A stretch of DNA of 11,943 nucleotides from Pseudomonadota bacterium (lineage in GTDB: Bacteria > Pseudomonadota > Gammaproteobacteria > Pseudomonadales > UBA5518), in the NCBI GenBank assembly GCA_963204845.1, contig CAUJIL010000139.1, positions 1 to 11,943 of the forward strand, in the 5' to 3' direction. Both the position numbers and the translations under genes were made by a program. A model generated the notes under the pieces. The model had not been told where the DNA came from. It did not search any database and saw only the letters and a list, made by a program, of their open reading frames with translations. Position 1 is the first letter of the stretch. The number at the start of each line of letters is the position of its first letter. Of the stretch, positions 6,333-11,943 are shown piece after piece.

Positions 6333-6731
6333 GTGGCTCACGAGACATTCTTCGGCTTCACCAAGATCATCGTCGACGACCTCGACCGCATCGCCGACTT
6401 CTACAAGGCCACGATGGGGTTCCGCGAATACCTGCGCGTGAAGGACGACGTCGCCGGCGAACCGATGGAGGAGATCATCCTGATCCACGGCGAGCAGATG
6501 GGCCAGAGCGTGCCGCTGATCGTGTGGAAGTTCCCGCAGCGCCAGGCACCCGCCGACAGCGATTCGATCCTCGGCTTCCAGACCGCGGACCTGGACGCGC
6601 TGGTCGGCAAGGTCGTGGCCGCCGGTGGCACGGTGGTGCAGGCGCCCAGGGACAACCCGGCGCACGGCGTGCGCGTGGCGTTCGCAAAGGACCCCGACGG
6701 TCGCCTGCTCGAACTCGTGCAGATGCTGTAG
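6333..6731 (+). CDS. VOC-superfamily (glyoxalase/dioxygenase fold) protein
   Basis: A 132-residue single VOC module pair. The first half starts FFGFTKIIVDDLDRIADFYKA, the typical strand plus helix of the fold, and the second half ends FAKDPDGRLLELVQ, the hallmark closing strand with the usual metal-ligand Glu (Glu127). At the first-strand position where glyoxalases have His or Gln this protein has Thr10, so metal binding may be incomplete. VOC proteins include glyoxalase I, extradiol dioxygenases, epimerases and resistance proteins; nothing here picks one. The start is GTG at 6333, with GGGAGG 5 bases ahead; the longer in-frame ATG at 6243 would add 30 residues unlike the family and cover the inverted repeat. 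It is the first gene of a four-gene operon. Confidence 0.82.
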   Translation: MAHETFFGFTKIIVDDLDRIADFYKATMGFREYLRVKDDVAGEPMEEIILIHGEQMGQSVPLIVWKFPQRQAPADSDSILGFQTADLDALVGKVVAAGGTVVQAPRDNPAHGVRVAFAKDPDGRLLELVQML

Positions 6732-6746
6732 CGGAGGGATCGGACC

Positions 6747-7619
6747 ATGGGCGAATTCCGCATCGCACCGGATCTGCTGGGACTCGAGGACGCGGTGGCC
6801 GTGGTCACCGGCGGTGGCGCCGGCGTGGGGCGCGGTTGCGCGCTGCAGCTCGCGCGTGCCGGCTGCCACGTCGCGGTGATCGACGTGAACGCCGAGGCCG
6901 GCGAGCGCACCGCGGCCGGGATCCGCGCGCTGGGACGGCGAGCGATCTTCCTCGCCGTGGACGTGCGCCGGCGCGAGGCGGTGCAGTCGATGGTGACCGA
7001 CGTGGTCGCCGCGCTCGGCGGGCTCGACGTGATGGTCGCGAACGTGGGGCATCCGCTGCACATCGGCCCGGTGCTCGACCTCACCGAGGAGCAGTGGGAC
7101 GACGTGTTCGCGCTGGACCTGAAGACCACGCTGTTCTGCGCGCAGGCGGCGGCCGTGTCGATGGTCGAGCGCGAGGTGCGCGGGCGCATCGTCACGGTGA
7201 GCTCCTCGAGCGGCATCACCGGAGCGCCGGGCATCGCGGCCTACGGCGCCGCCAAGGCCGGTGTGATCCACCTGACCAAAACGCTGGCGCTGGAACTGGC
7301 GCCCTACGGCATCCGCGTGAACTGCGTGGTGCCCGGAACCCACCTGACCGAGGCGATGCGCGCCACCCTCGAGGGCGGCGGCCCCATGGCCGACTACATC
7401 CGCGCCGCCGGCAAGGCCATGCCGCTGGGGCGGCTCGGCGAACCGCCTGAAACCGGCGGCGTGGCGGTGTTCCTCGCCTCCAACCTGTCCGCCTACATGA
7501 CCGGGCACGCGGTGATCTCCGACGGCGGCATCACGCACACCACCAACCGCCCGCCGGTCGCCTCGACGCAGACCCCGCGCGCGCTGGCGCACGTCAGCCG
7601 CCTGCAGGGAGGGCAGTGA
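6747..7619 (+). CDS. SDR-family NAD(P)-dependent oxidoreductase
   Basis: A 290-residue classical short-chain dehydrogenase. Seen in order: cofactor loop TGGGAGVG (21-28); Asp46 at the end of strand 2, favouring NAD(H) over NADP(H); ANVG (98-101), where the common NAG is NVG; catalytic Ser153 in the SSSS stretch, then Tyr166 and Lys170 (YGAAK); and VVPGT (194-198) after strand 6. The end reads SAYMTGHAVISDGG, normal for the family, followed by an unusual ~28-residue tail (264-290). It would interconvert a secondary alcohol and a ketone on a hydrophobic or CoA-linked substrate. The ATG follows a GGAGGG site 15 bp after the VOC gene. The next gene starts 1 bp after its stop, so it is the second gene of the operon. 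Its substrate cannot be told from sequence. Confidence 0.87.
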   Translation: MGEFRIAPDLLGLEDAVAVVTGGGAGVGRGCALQLARAGCHVAVIDVNAEAGERTAAGIRALGRRAIFLAVDVRRREAVQSMVTDVVAALGGLDVMVANVGHPLHIGPVLDLTEEQWDDVFALDLKTTLFCAQAAAVSMVEREVRGRIVTVSSSSGITGAPGIAAYGAAKAGVIHLTKTLALELAPYGIRVNCVVPGTHLTEAMRATLEGGGPMADYIRAAGKAMPLGRLGEPPETGGVAVFLASNLSAYMTGHAVISDGGITHTTNRPPVASTQTPRALAHVSRLQGGQ

Positions 7620-7620
7620 C

Positions 7621-8637
7621 ATGGACATCCGCGACTTCACGCGCGCGGTCGACGTGGTCGACGCGCACATCCACGTGCAGCGCTCGGCGGCGCACACGCA
7701 GGAGCTCTACCACTACTTCCTGATGCGCGGCGCCACGCGCAGCGGACCGCCGAACCCGCCGGTGATCGGCACGCTCGAGCAGGTGCAGGCGATGCTCGAA
7801 CGCACCGGCGTGCGGCACGCGAACATCCTGATGTTCACCTGGTCCGGCATGTACTACCGCGACGGCCAGTTCACGCTGCCCGACGACCCGGCGGAGCGCG
7901 CGCTCGCCGACCATGAACTCAAGGCACGGATCTCACGGCGCATCGTCGACAACAACGAGTGGGCGCTGCAGACTGCGCTCGCGCAGCCGAACCTCAGCTG
8001 CTTCGTCGGCATCGACCCGGTCGTGATGGACGAGCGCGCGCTGCTCGCCGAGATCGAGGACAAGGTCCGCCGCGGCGCACAGGGCGTGAAGTCGCAGTTC
8101 ACCGACTGCGGGATCCTCGCCGACGACCGCCGGCTGTGGCCACTCTACGATTACCTGCAGGCCCGCGAGATTCCCCTGCAGATGGTCACGGCCGAATGGG
8201 CGCCGGGGCTCAACCGACCGGCGCACTGCGCCGCCGCGTTGGCGGAGTTCCCGCGGCTGCGGCTGATCTTCTCGCACATCGGCCACGGGCACCGCTTCGG
8301 CGAAGGCAGCGACGCCGAGTTCCTCGAACTCGCGCGGCGCTACCCCAACGTCGGCGGCGACCTGTCGCTGCGGCTGCCGGAGGTCGCCGACGGCCACATC
8401 GATCCGCAGGCGATGGTCGCGCACCTCAGGAGGATCGGCACCGACCGCATCTTCTACGGCAGCAATTTCAGCCTCAACGAGATGCTGCATCCGGGTCCGC
8501 CACCGGCGGACGGCGATTTCCAGCTCAGCGAAACGCTGAAGGGACTGCAGGCGCTCGCGACGTTGCCGCTGACCGAGGACGAGCGGACCGACATCGCTGG
8601 ACGCAACTACCGCCGCTGGCTGAAACTGCGCGCCTGA
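7621..8637 (+). CDS. Amidohydrolase-2 (ACMSD-like TIM-barrel) family protein
   Basis: A 338-residue protein of the amidohydrolase-related barrel family, whose known members are metal-dependent decarboxylases and hydrolases. Seen: DAHIH (14-18), with the first-strand His pair His16 and His18; GVKSQF (155-160) on a middle strand; LIFSHIGHGHRF (215-226), with His219 and nearby His; and IFYGSNFSLNEML (277-289) at the last strand. In active relatives that last motif is usually FGSDxP, with Asp acting in catalysis; here it is Asn282. The strand that often gives another His reads IPLQMVTAEW without His. Metal binding and activity may therefore be altered. The start codon is 1 bp after the SDR stop and is served by GGGAGGG inside the SDR end. 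It is the third gene of the operon. Substrate unknown. Confidence 0.82.
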   Translation: MDIRDFTRAVDVVDAHIHVQRSAAHTQELYHYFLMRGATRSGPPNPPVIGTLEQVQAMLERTGVRHANILMFTWSGMYYRDGQFTLPDDPAERALADHELKARISRRIVDNNEWALQTALAQPNLSCFVGIDPVVMDERALLAEIEDKVRRGAQGVKSQFTDCGILADDRRLWPLYDYLQAREIPLQMVTAEWAPGLNRPAHCAAALAEFPRLRLIFSHIGHGHRFGEGSDAEFLELARRYPNVGGDLSLRLPEVADGHIDPQAMVAHLRRIGTDRIFYGSNFSLNEMLHPGPPPADGDFQLSETLKGLQALATLPLTEDERTDIAGRNYRRWLKLRA

Positions 8638-8666
8638 AACCGCAGCCGCCAGGAGAGAACGAGACC

Positions 8667-10463
8667 GTGACGATTCCCCGCGAAGAAACCCAGCGCGTCA
8701 TCGACACCCACCGCGCGGCATCGGCCGCGATGATGATGCGCAGCGACTATCTGGTGCCCGACTGCTTCGAGGAGCAGGTTGCGCGCTTCGGCGAGCGCAC
8801 CGCGCTGATCCACGAAGGCAGCACGATTTCGTGGCACGAGCTCGAGGCTCGCTCGCGACACTACGCGCAGATCGCGCTGGCGAGCGGGCTGCGCCCTGGC
8901 GACGTGGGCGCGGTGATGATCGAGAACCGGCCGGAGTTCTTCTACGCGTGGCTGGGGCTGTCGCGCATCGGGGTGATTGCGGGACTGATCAACACCAGCG
9001 CCATCGGCATCGCGCTGGCACATGCGCTGCGCGCGACTTCGGCCGGGGTGCTGTTCATCGGTGACGAGTGCATGGAGCAGCTATGCACTACCGACGACCT
9101 GCCTGACCACGGGTTGACGATCGTGCGCGTCCCCGACCGCGCGACTCCTGACGCGCCGCGCCACCCGCGGGCGCGCGAACTCGAGAGCTTCGACGTCTCC
9201 GCGGCCGGGGCGGACGAACTGCGCGCGCTGCGTGCCGGCATCGACAGCCGCCGCCCGTGTTTCTATATCTTCACGTCGGGCACCACCGGGCTGCCGAAAG
9301 CGGCGCTGATCAGTCACGGTCGCTTCCTGTCGGTCGGCGCCGGTTGGCGCAGCGTGGTCGAACTCGGCGACACGGACGTGTTCTATTGCGCGCTGCCGCT
9401 GTTCCACGGCGCGGCGCTGATGTCGCTCTACAGCACCGCGCTGCAGTGCGGCGCGGCGGTGCTGGTGCGCCGGAGGTTCAGCGTCTCGCGCTTCTGGCCC
9501 GACGTGAAGCAGTGGGGCGTGACGGTGTTCCAGTACGTGGGCGAGGTCGTGCGCTACCTGGTGAACGTGCCGCCGGTGCCCGAGGAACAGGGGCACGGGC
9601 TGCGGCTGATCATGGGCTCCGGCATCGGCATCGACGTCTGGCAGCGCTTCAAGCAGCGCTTCGGCGAACACGTGCTGATCCTCGAGGGCTGGGGCGCGAC
9701 CGAGTCGAACGCGAACATGACGAACTTCGACCAGAAGCCCGGCAGTTGCGGGCGCATCCCGTTCCCCGAGCGCAGCCATGTGCGCATGCTGCGCTACGAC
9801 CAGGGCAACGACGAACTCATGCGCGACGCCGACGGCCGCTACATCCTGTGCCAGGCGGGCGAGGTCGGCGAACTGCACGGCCAGATCCGGCGCGGCAACG
9901 GCGAATGGGTCGCACCGTTCGAGGGCTACACCACCGAGGCCGACACCGAGGCGAAGATCCGGCGCGACGTGTTCGAACCCGGCGATGCGTGGTGGCGTTC
10001 GGGGGACCTGTTCCGCTTCGACGAGGACGGATATTTCTATTTCGTCGACCGCATCGGCGATACCTTCCGCTGGAAGGGCGAGAACGTCTCGACCACCGAG
10101 GTCGCGCAGCAACTCTCGGTGTACCCCGACGCCGAGACCACCAACGTCTACGGCGTGAAGGTTCCGGGCCACGAGGGCCGCGCGTGCATGGTCGCGCTGG
10201 AAATGAAAGCCGGCCGCGCCTTCGACCCGCTGGCGTTCCACCGCTGCGTGAGCGACAACCTTCCGGTCTACGCGCAGCCGCTGTTCGTGCGCATCCTCGC
10301 GCAACCCGAAGTCACCGCGAACTTCAAGCTGCGCAAGGTGCGCTTGCGCGACGAGGGGTTCGCCCCGGCCACCGTCACCGATCCGCTGTACGGACTCGAC
10401 CGCGAGCGCGGCAGCTACGCGCCGCTCGACGCGGCGCTGCTCGCGCGCATCGCGGCGAACTGA
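8667..10463 (+). CDS. AMP-forming acyl-CoA synthetase, FATP/FadD long-chain type
   Basis: A 598-residue adenylate-forming ligase that would join a carboxylic acid to CoA using ATP. Motifs in order: YIFTSGTTGLPKAA (200-213), the phosphate-binding A3 loop; GWGATES (341-347), the A5 motif; SGDLFRFDEDGY (445-456), the A7 Asp447; DRIGDTFRWKGENVSTTEV (461-479), the A8 hinge; and the A10 Lys554 in NFKLRK. The forms FRWKGENVSTTEV and the GMG-less TSGTTGLPKAA are typical of the FATP/very-long-chain branch, which takes fatty or bulky acids including bile and steroid acids. The GTG start has AGGAGAG ~10 bases ahead and lies 29 bp after the amidohydrolase gene. It is the last gene of the operon, and its stop is 9 bp from the convergent MaoC gene with no clear terminator between. 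The exact acid is unknown. Confidence 0.88.
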   Translation: MTIPREETQRVIDTHRAASAAMMMRSDYLVPDCFEEQVARFGERTALIHEGSTISWHELEARSRHYAQIALASGLRPGDVGAVMIENRPEFFYAWLGLSRIGVIAGLINTSAIGIALAHALRATSAGVLFIGDECMEQLCTTDDLPDHGLTIVRVPDRATPDAPRHPRARELESFDVSAAGADELRALRAGIDSRRPCFYIFTSGTTGLPKAALISHGRFLSVGAGWRSVVELGDTDVFYCALPLFHGAALMSLYSTALQCGAAVLVRRRFSVSRFWPDVKQWGVTVFQYVGEVVRYLVNVPPVPEEQGHGLRLIMGSGIGIDVWQRFKQRFGEHVLILEGWGATESNANMTNFDQKPGSCGRIPFPERSHVRMLRYDQGNDELMRDADGRYILCQAGEVGELHGQIRRGNGEWVAPFEGYTTEADTEAKIRRDVFEPGDAWWRSGDLFRFDEDGYFYFVDRIGDTFRWKGENVSTTEVAQQLSVYPDAETTNVYGVKVPGHEGRACMVALEMKAGRAFDPLAFHRCVSDNLPVYAQPLFVRILAQPEVTANFKLRKVRLRDEGFAPATVTDPLYGLDRERGSYAPLDAALLARIAAN

Positions 10464-10472
10464 AGTCGGCGC

Positions 10473-10931
10473 TCAGGCAGGGAAGAAGCGACTGATCGTG
10501 TCGGCCACGCAGGCCGGTCGGTCGCTGCCCTCGACTTCCACCGTCACGCGCACGATCACCTGCACCGCGCCCTTCACTTCCTCGACGGCGACCACCTCGC
10601 CACGCCCGCGGATGCGCGAGTCGACCGGCACCGGCGCCGGGAAACGTACCTTGTCCACCCCGTAGTTGACGCCCATCGACACGTTGTCGACGCGCATCAG
10701 TTGCGGCAGGAACAGGTTGACCAGCGCGAGCGTGAGGTAGCCGTGCGCGATGCACTTGCCGTAGGGGCCGCTGGCGGCCTTGACGGGATCGACGTGGATC
10801 CACTGGTGGTCGCCGGTCGCGTCGGCGAACTGGTCGATGCGCTGCTGCGTGACCGACAACCAGTCGGTGACGCCGAGTTGCATCCCTTCCTTGCCGATCA
10901 GGTCCGCGGGACGCTCGAAAACTGTGCTCAT
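10473..10931 (-). CDS. MaoC-family hydratase, R-specific enoyl-CoA hydratase type
   Basis: A 152-residue single hot-dog-domain protein with the full hydratase-2 motif FADATGDHQWIH (35-46): Asp41 and His46 as the catalytic pair, then GPYGKCIAHGYLTLAL (55-70). This is the compact form seen in NodN-like and PhaJ-like proteins, which add water to a trans-2-enoyl-CoA to give the R-hydroxyacyl-CoA. Unlike the small MaoC at 1209-1637 it keeps a classical G-D-H-x-W-I-H motif and has no DUF35 partner, so it is probably a homodimer. The start is the ATG at 10931, with CGGAG ~9 bases before it; a longer frame upstream to 11027 lacks domain likeness. It is convergent with the acyl-CoA synthetase gene and divergent from the FimV-like gene, so it appears to be a single-gene transcript. 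Confidence 0.87.
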   Translation of the reverse strand: MSTVFERPADLIGKEGMQLGVTDWLSVTQQRIDQFADATGDHQWIHVDPVKAASGPYGKCIAHGYLTLALVNLFLPQLMRVDNVSMGVNYGVDKVRFPAPVPVDSRIRGRGEVVAVEEVKGAVQVIVRVTVEVEGSDRPACVADTISRFFPA

Positions 10932-10971
10932 GTGCTGCTCCGGATGCCATGGTTGCCTGCGCCGGCGTTGC

Positions 10972-10985
10972 CCGCCAAAAGGCGG
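10972..10985. other. Hairpin CCGCC-AAAA-GGCGG in the divergent region
   Basis: A perfect 5-bp inverted repeat with an AAAA loop, extended by GTT and AAC outside with a 2-base offset. It lies in the 168-bp gap between the MaoC gene (minus) and the FimV-like gene (plus), ~40 bases ahead of the MaoC start. It could be an operator or a leader structure of the MaoC transcript. Short arms keep confidence low. Confidence 0.22.
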
Positions 10986-11059
10986 AACGCGCGCACAGTT
11001 TAGCCGCGCCCCACCCGCGCGCGCCACGGCGTGCGGTGGCGGTATCGCGGGGTGCTGCC

Positions 11060-11065
11060 TATACT
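11060..11065 (+). promoter_or_regulatory. Candidate -10 box TATACT for the FimV-like gene
   Basis: A 5/6 match to TATAAT, 34 bases before the ATG at 11100, in an otherwise GC-rich leader. No good -35 stands 16-18 bases upstream (GGTGGC/TGGCGG only), so an activator or another factor would be needed if it is real. Confidence 0.35.
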
Positions 11066-11099
11066 CCAGGCGCTATCCGGGCCGCCAGAGGTGGAACTC

Positions 11100-11531
11100 A
11101 TGATCCCCGTCCCATTGCACCGCGCGTGGCGCGCCGGAGTGCGTGTGCTGATGCTCTGCGCGGCACTGCTCGCCGCCGGTTCGGTGCACGCGCTCAGTCT
11201 CGGGAACGCGAGCCTGCAGTCGCGGGTGGGAGAGCCATTGCGGGTGTCGATACCGCTGGGGCGCCTCGGCACACTGGACGGTAGCCAGATCCTGGTCGGC
11301 CACGCCCCCGATACTGACTACGATCGTTTCGGCATCGAGCGCGTCACCTCGACGGGCAGTACGCTGCGCTTCGAACTCGTGGTCGATCGCAGCGGACGCG
11401 CGAGCGTCGAGGTCCGCACCGAGCAGCCGGTCGCCGAACCGTACGTCGACATGGTCGTGGAAGTGCGCTGGCCCACGGGACGCCTGGTCAAGTCCTACAC
11501 GCTGCTGCTCGACCTGCCGCCACGACGCTGA
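11100..11531 (+). CDS. Secreted stand-alone FimV N-terminal domain protein
   Basis: 143 residues. Residues 1-31 form a signal peptide: a basic start, then VLMLCAALLAAGSVHA, with likely cleavage before Leu32. The mature part opens LSLGNASLQSRVGEPLRVSI, the FimV N-domain opening, and ends EVRWPTGRLVKSYTLLLDLPP (121-141), the domain's hallmark end (compare W-x-x-G-R-x-x-x-Y-T-x-L-L-D-P-P). Full FimV is a large inner-membrane/periplasmic protein where this domain is followed by LysM, a transmembrane helix and TPR repeats, and it acts in type IV pili and polar organisation. Here nothing follows: the gene stops two residues after the motif. I see no frameshift to a longer product. The ATG has GAGGTGG just upstream. 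Role unknown; it may bind peptidoglycan or an envelope partner. Confidence 0.8.
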   Translation: MIPVPLHRAWRAGVRVLMLCAALLAAGSVHALSLGNASLQSRVGEPLRVSIPLGRLGTLDGSQILVGHAPDTDYDRFGIERVTSTGSTLRFELVVDRSGRASVEVRTEQPVAEPYVDMVVEVRWPTGRLVKSYTLLLDLPPRR

Positions 11532-11565
11532 TCGCCCGATCCGGTTTTCGAGGGGAGATGTTCTC

Positions 11566-11654
11566 GTAGGTCCGGGCTGTGCCCGGACATTTGTTCGGGC
11601 ACAGCCCGAACCTACACGGGACATTTGTTCGGGCGCAGCCCGAACCTACTCGGG
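11566..11654. repeat. Cluster of three REP-like palindromes around GTAGGTTCGGGC
   Basis: Three 17-base palindromes at 11571-11587 (TCCGGGC-TGT-GCCCGGA), 11594-11610 (TTCGGGC-ACA-GCCCGAA) and 11628-11644 (TTCGGGC-GCA-GCCCGAA). The first two also form a longer inverted pair, 24-base arms 11566-11589 and 11592-11615 with two mismatches. The last two are parts of a 34-base direct repeat (11587-11620 and 11621-11654, 32 of 34 identical). It lies between two convergent genes, so it may end transcripts from both sides. The third unit runs into the 3' end of the 4Fe-4S gene and supplies its TAG stop. Repeats of this kind are common in gammaproteobacterial intergenic regions. Confidence 0.85.
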
Positions 11655-11943
11655 TTCGGGGTGCATCGCGATGAAACCGCTGGGGCACTCGCTGGCGCAC
11701 AGCCCACAACCCTTGCAGTAGTCGTAATCGAACACGTAGTGCGAACCGTCGCTCGCCGTGTCGGCGATCTTCAGCACCGCGGCGTCCGGGCACAACACCC
11801 AGCAGTTGTCGCAGGCGAGGCAGTTGCCGCACGCGAAGCAGCGCCCCGCCTCGTCGGCGACCGCCGCGGCGTCCAGCGAGCCCTCGATCTCGCGCATGTC
11901 GTCGCGCTCGGCCACCGGCAGCACGGCGGCACGGCGCGCCGGT
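11646..11943 (-). CDS. C-terminal double 4Fe-4S domain of a redox protein (partial, cut by window edge)
   Basis: The frame is open to the window end, so the start lies outside; a GTG at 11924 is probably internal. The visible ~99 residues hold two clusters. The first is RCFACGNCLACDNCWVLCP, with extra Cys as in C-x2-C-x2-C-x2-C-x2-C-x3-C-P; the second is CKGCGLCASECP. The order 'RCF-CGNC--CDNC---CP', then 'YDYCKGCGLC--ECP', is the C-terminal tail of NAD(P)/FAD proteins of the glutamate-synthase small-subunit/DsrL type, and also occurs in oxidoreductase delta/ferredoxin subunits. It would pass electrons between NAD(P)H and a partner. The lead-in 'ERDDMREIEGSLDAAAVADEA' fits the former. The C-terminus is MHPEPE, with the TAG stop inside the adjacent repeat. 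Confidence 0.78.
   Translation of the reverse strand, partial: PARRAAVLPVAERDDMREIEGSLDAAAVADEAGRCFACGNCLACDNCWVLCPDAAVLKIADTASDGSHYVFDYDYCKGCGLCASECPSGFIAMHPEPE

Noticed and set aside
6246..7697. A 483-codon open frame on the minus strand over the VOC and SDR genes
   Set aside because: Mirror frame of real genes; the His/Arg/Gly-rich composition has no recognisable fold.
7959..8666. Long N-terminal extension of the synthetase frame
   Set aside because: It overlaps the amidohydrolase gene out of frame, is Arg/Ala-rich, and the GTG at 8667 has its own ribosome site.
8730..8738. ATGATGATG as an alternative start of the synthetase
   Set aside because: No ribosome site stands before it, while the GTG at 8667 has one at reasonable spacing.
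9081..10304. A 407-codon open frame on the minus strand inside the acyl-CoA synthetase gene
   Set aside because: Antisense shadow; the synthetase frame carries every expected motif.
11566..11654. CRISPR array
   Set aside because: Only three palindromic units with no unique spacers of constant length; the copies abut or differ in orientation.

Overview
The window is about 11.9 kb of dense, high-GC DNA, roughly two thirds G+C by eye. The gene content is that of an environmental proteobacterium that breaks down lipids or steroids. A Gammaproteobacterium is most likely, because a FimV N-terminal domain is present and short GTAGGTTCGGGC-type palindromic repeats separate genes. I cannot name the species. 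No stretch longer than 300 bases lacks a gene. I see no tRNA, rRNA, CRISPR array, transposase or integrase.

Layout. (1) 30-6156, all on the minus strand and read right to left: a tandem-GFA zinc protein; an exported DsbA/thioredoxin-like protein with a CPHC motif; a four-helix membrane protein whose end overlaps the start of a cholesterol-oxidase-like GMC flavoprotein; then a tight trio made of a MaoC+DUF35 fusion, a small MaoC hydratase and a thiolase-fold protein. The trio has the order and domain plan of ChsH2-ChsH1-Ltp2. That complex hydrates a steroid C22 enoyl-CoA and then splits off propionyl-CoA to leave a 17-keto steroid. (2) 6157-6332: a divergent control region with a long interrupted inverted repeat. 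(3) 6333-10463, plus strand: a four-gene operon of VOC protein, SDR dehydrogenase, amidohydrolase-2 protein and FATP/FadD-type acyl-CoA synthetase. (4) 10473-10931, minus strand: a stand-alone MaoC hydratase, tail to tail with the synthetase. (5) 11100-11531, plus strand: a secreted protein that is only a FimV N-terminal domain. (6) 11566-11654: a palindromic repeat cluster. (7) 11646-11943, minus strand: the double 4Fe-4S C-terminus of a larger redox protein cut by the window edge.

Working together (inference): the minus-strand trio is a CoA-dependent hydratase/retro-aldolase module for a branched or steroid side chain. A GMC oxidase that could act on a sterol alcohol lies just upstream. The plus-strand operon supplies acyl-CoA activation (synthetase), alcohol/ketone redox (SDR) and two enzymes of unknown substrate (VOC, amidohydrolase), and the stand-alone MaoC adds a second hydratase. 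The best-supported pathway content is the ChsH2/ChsH1/Ltp2-like set. The least explained parts are the VOC-SDR-amidohydrolase-synthetase operon, the GMC/membrane-protein pair and the tandem GFA protein. I see no clear sign of a defence or mobile system.
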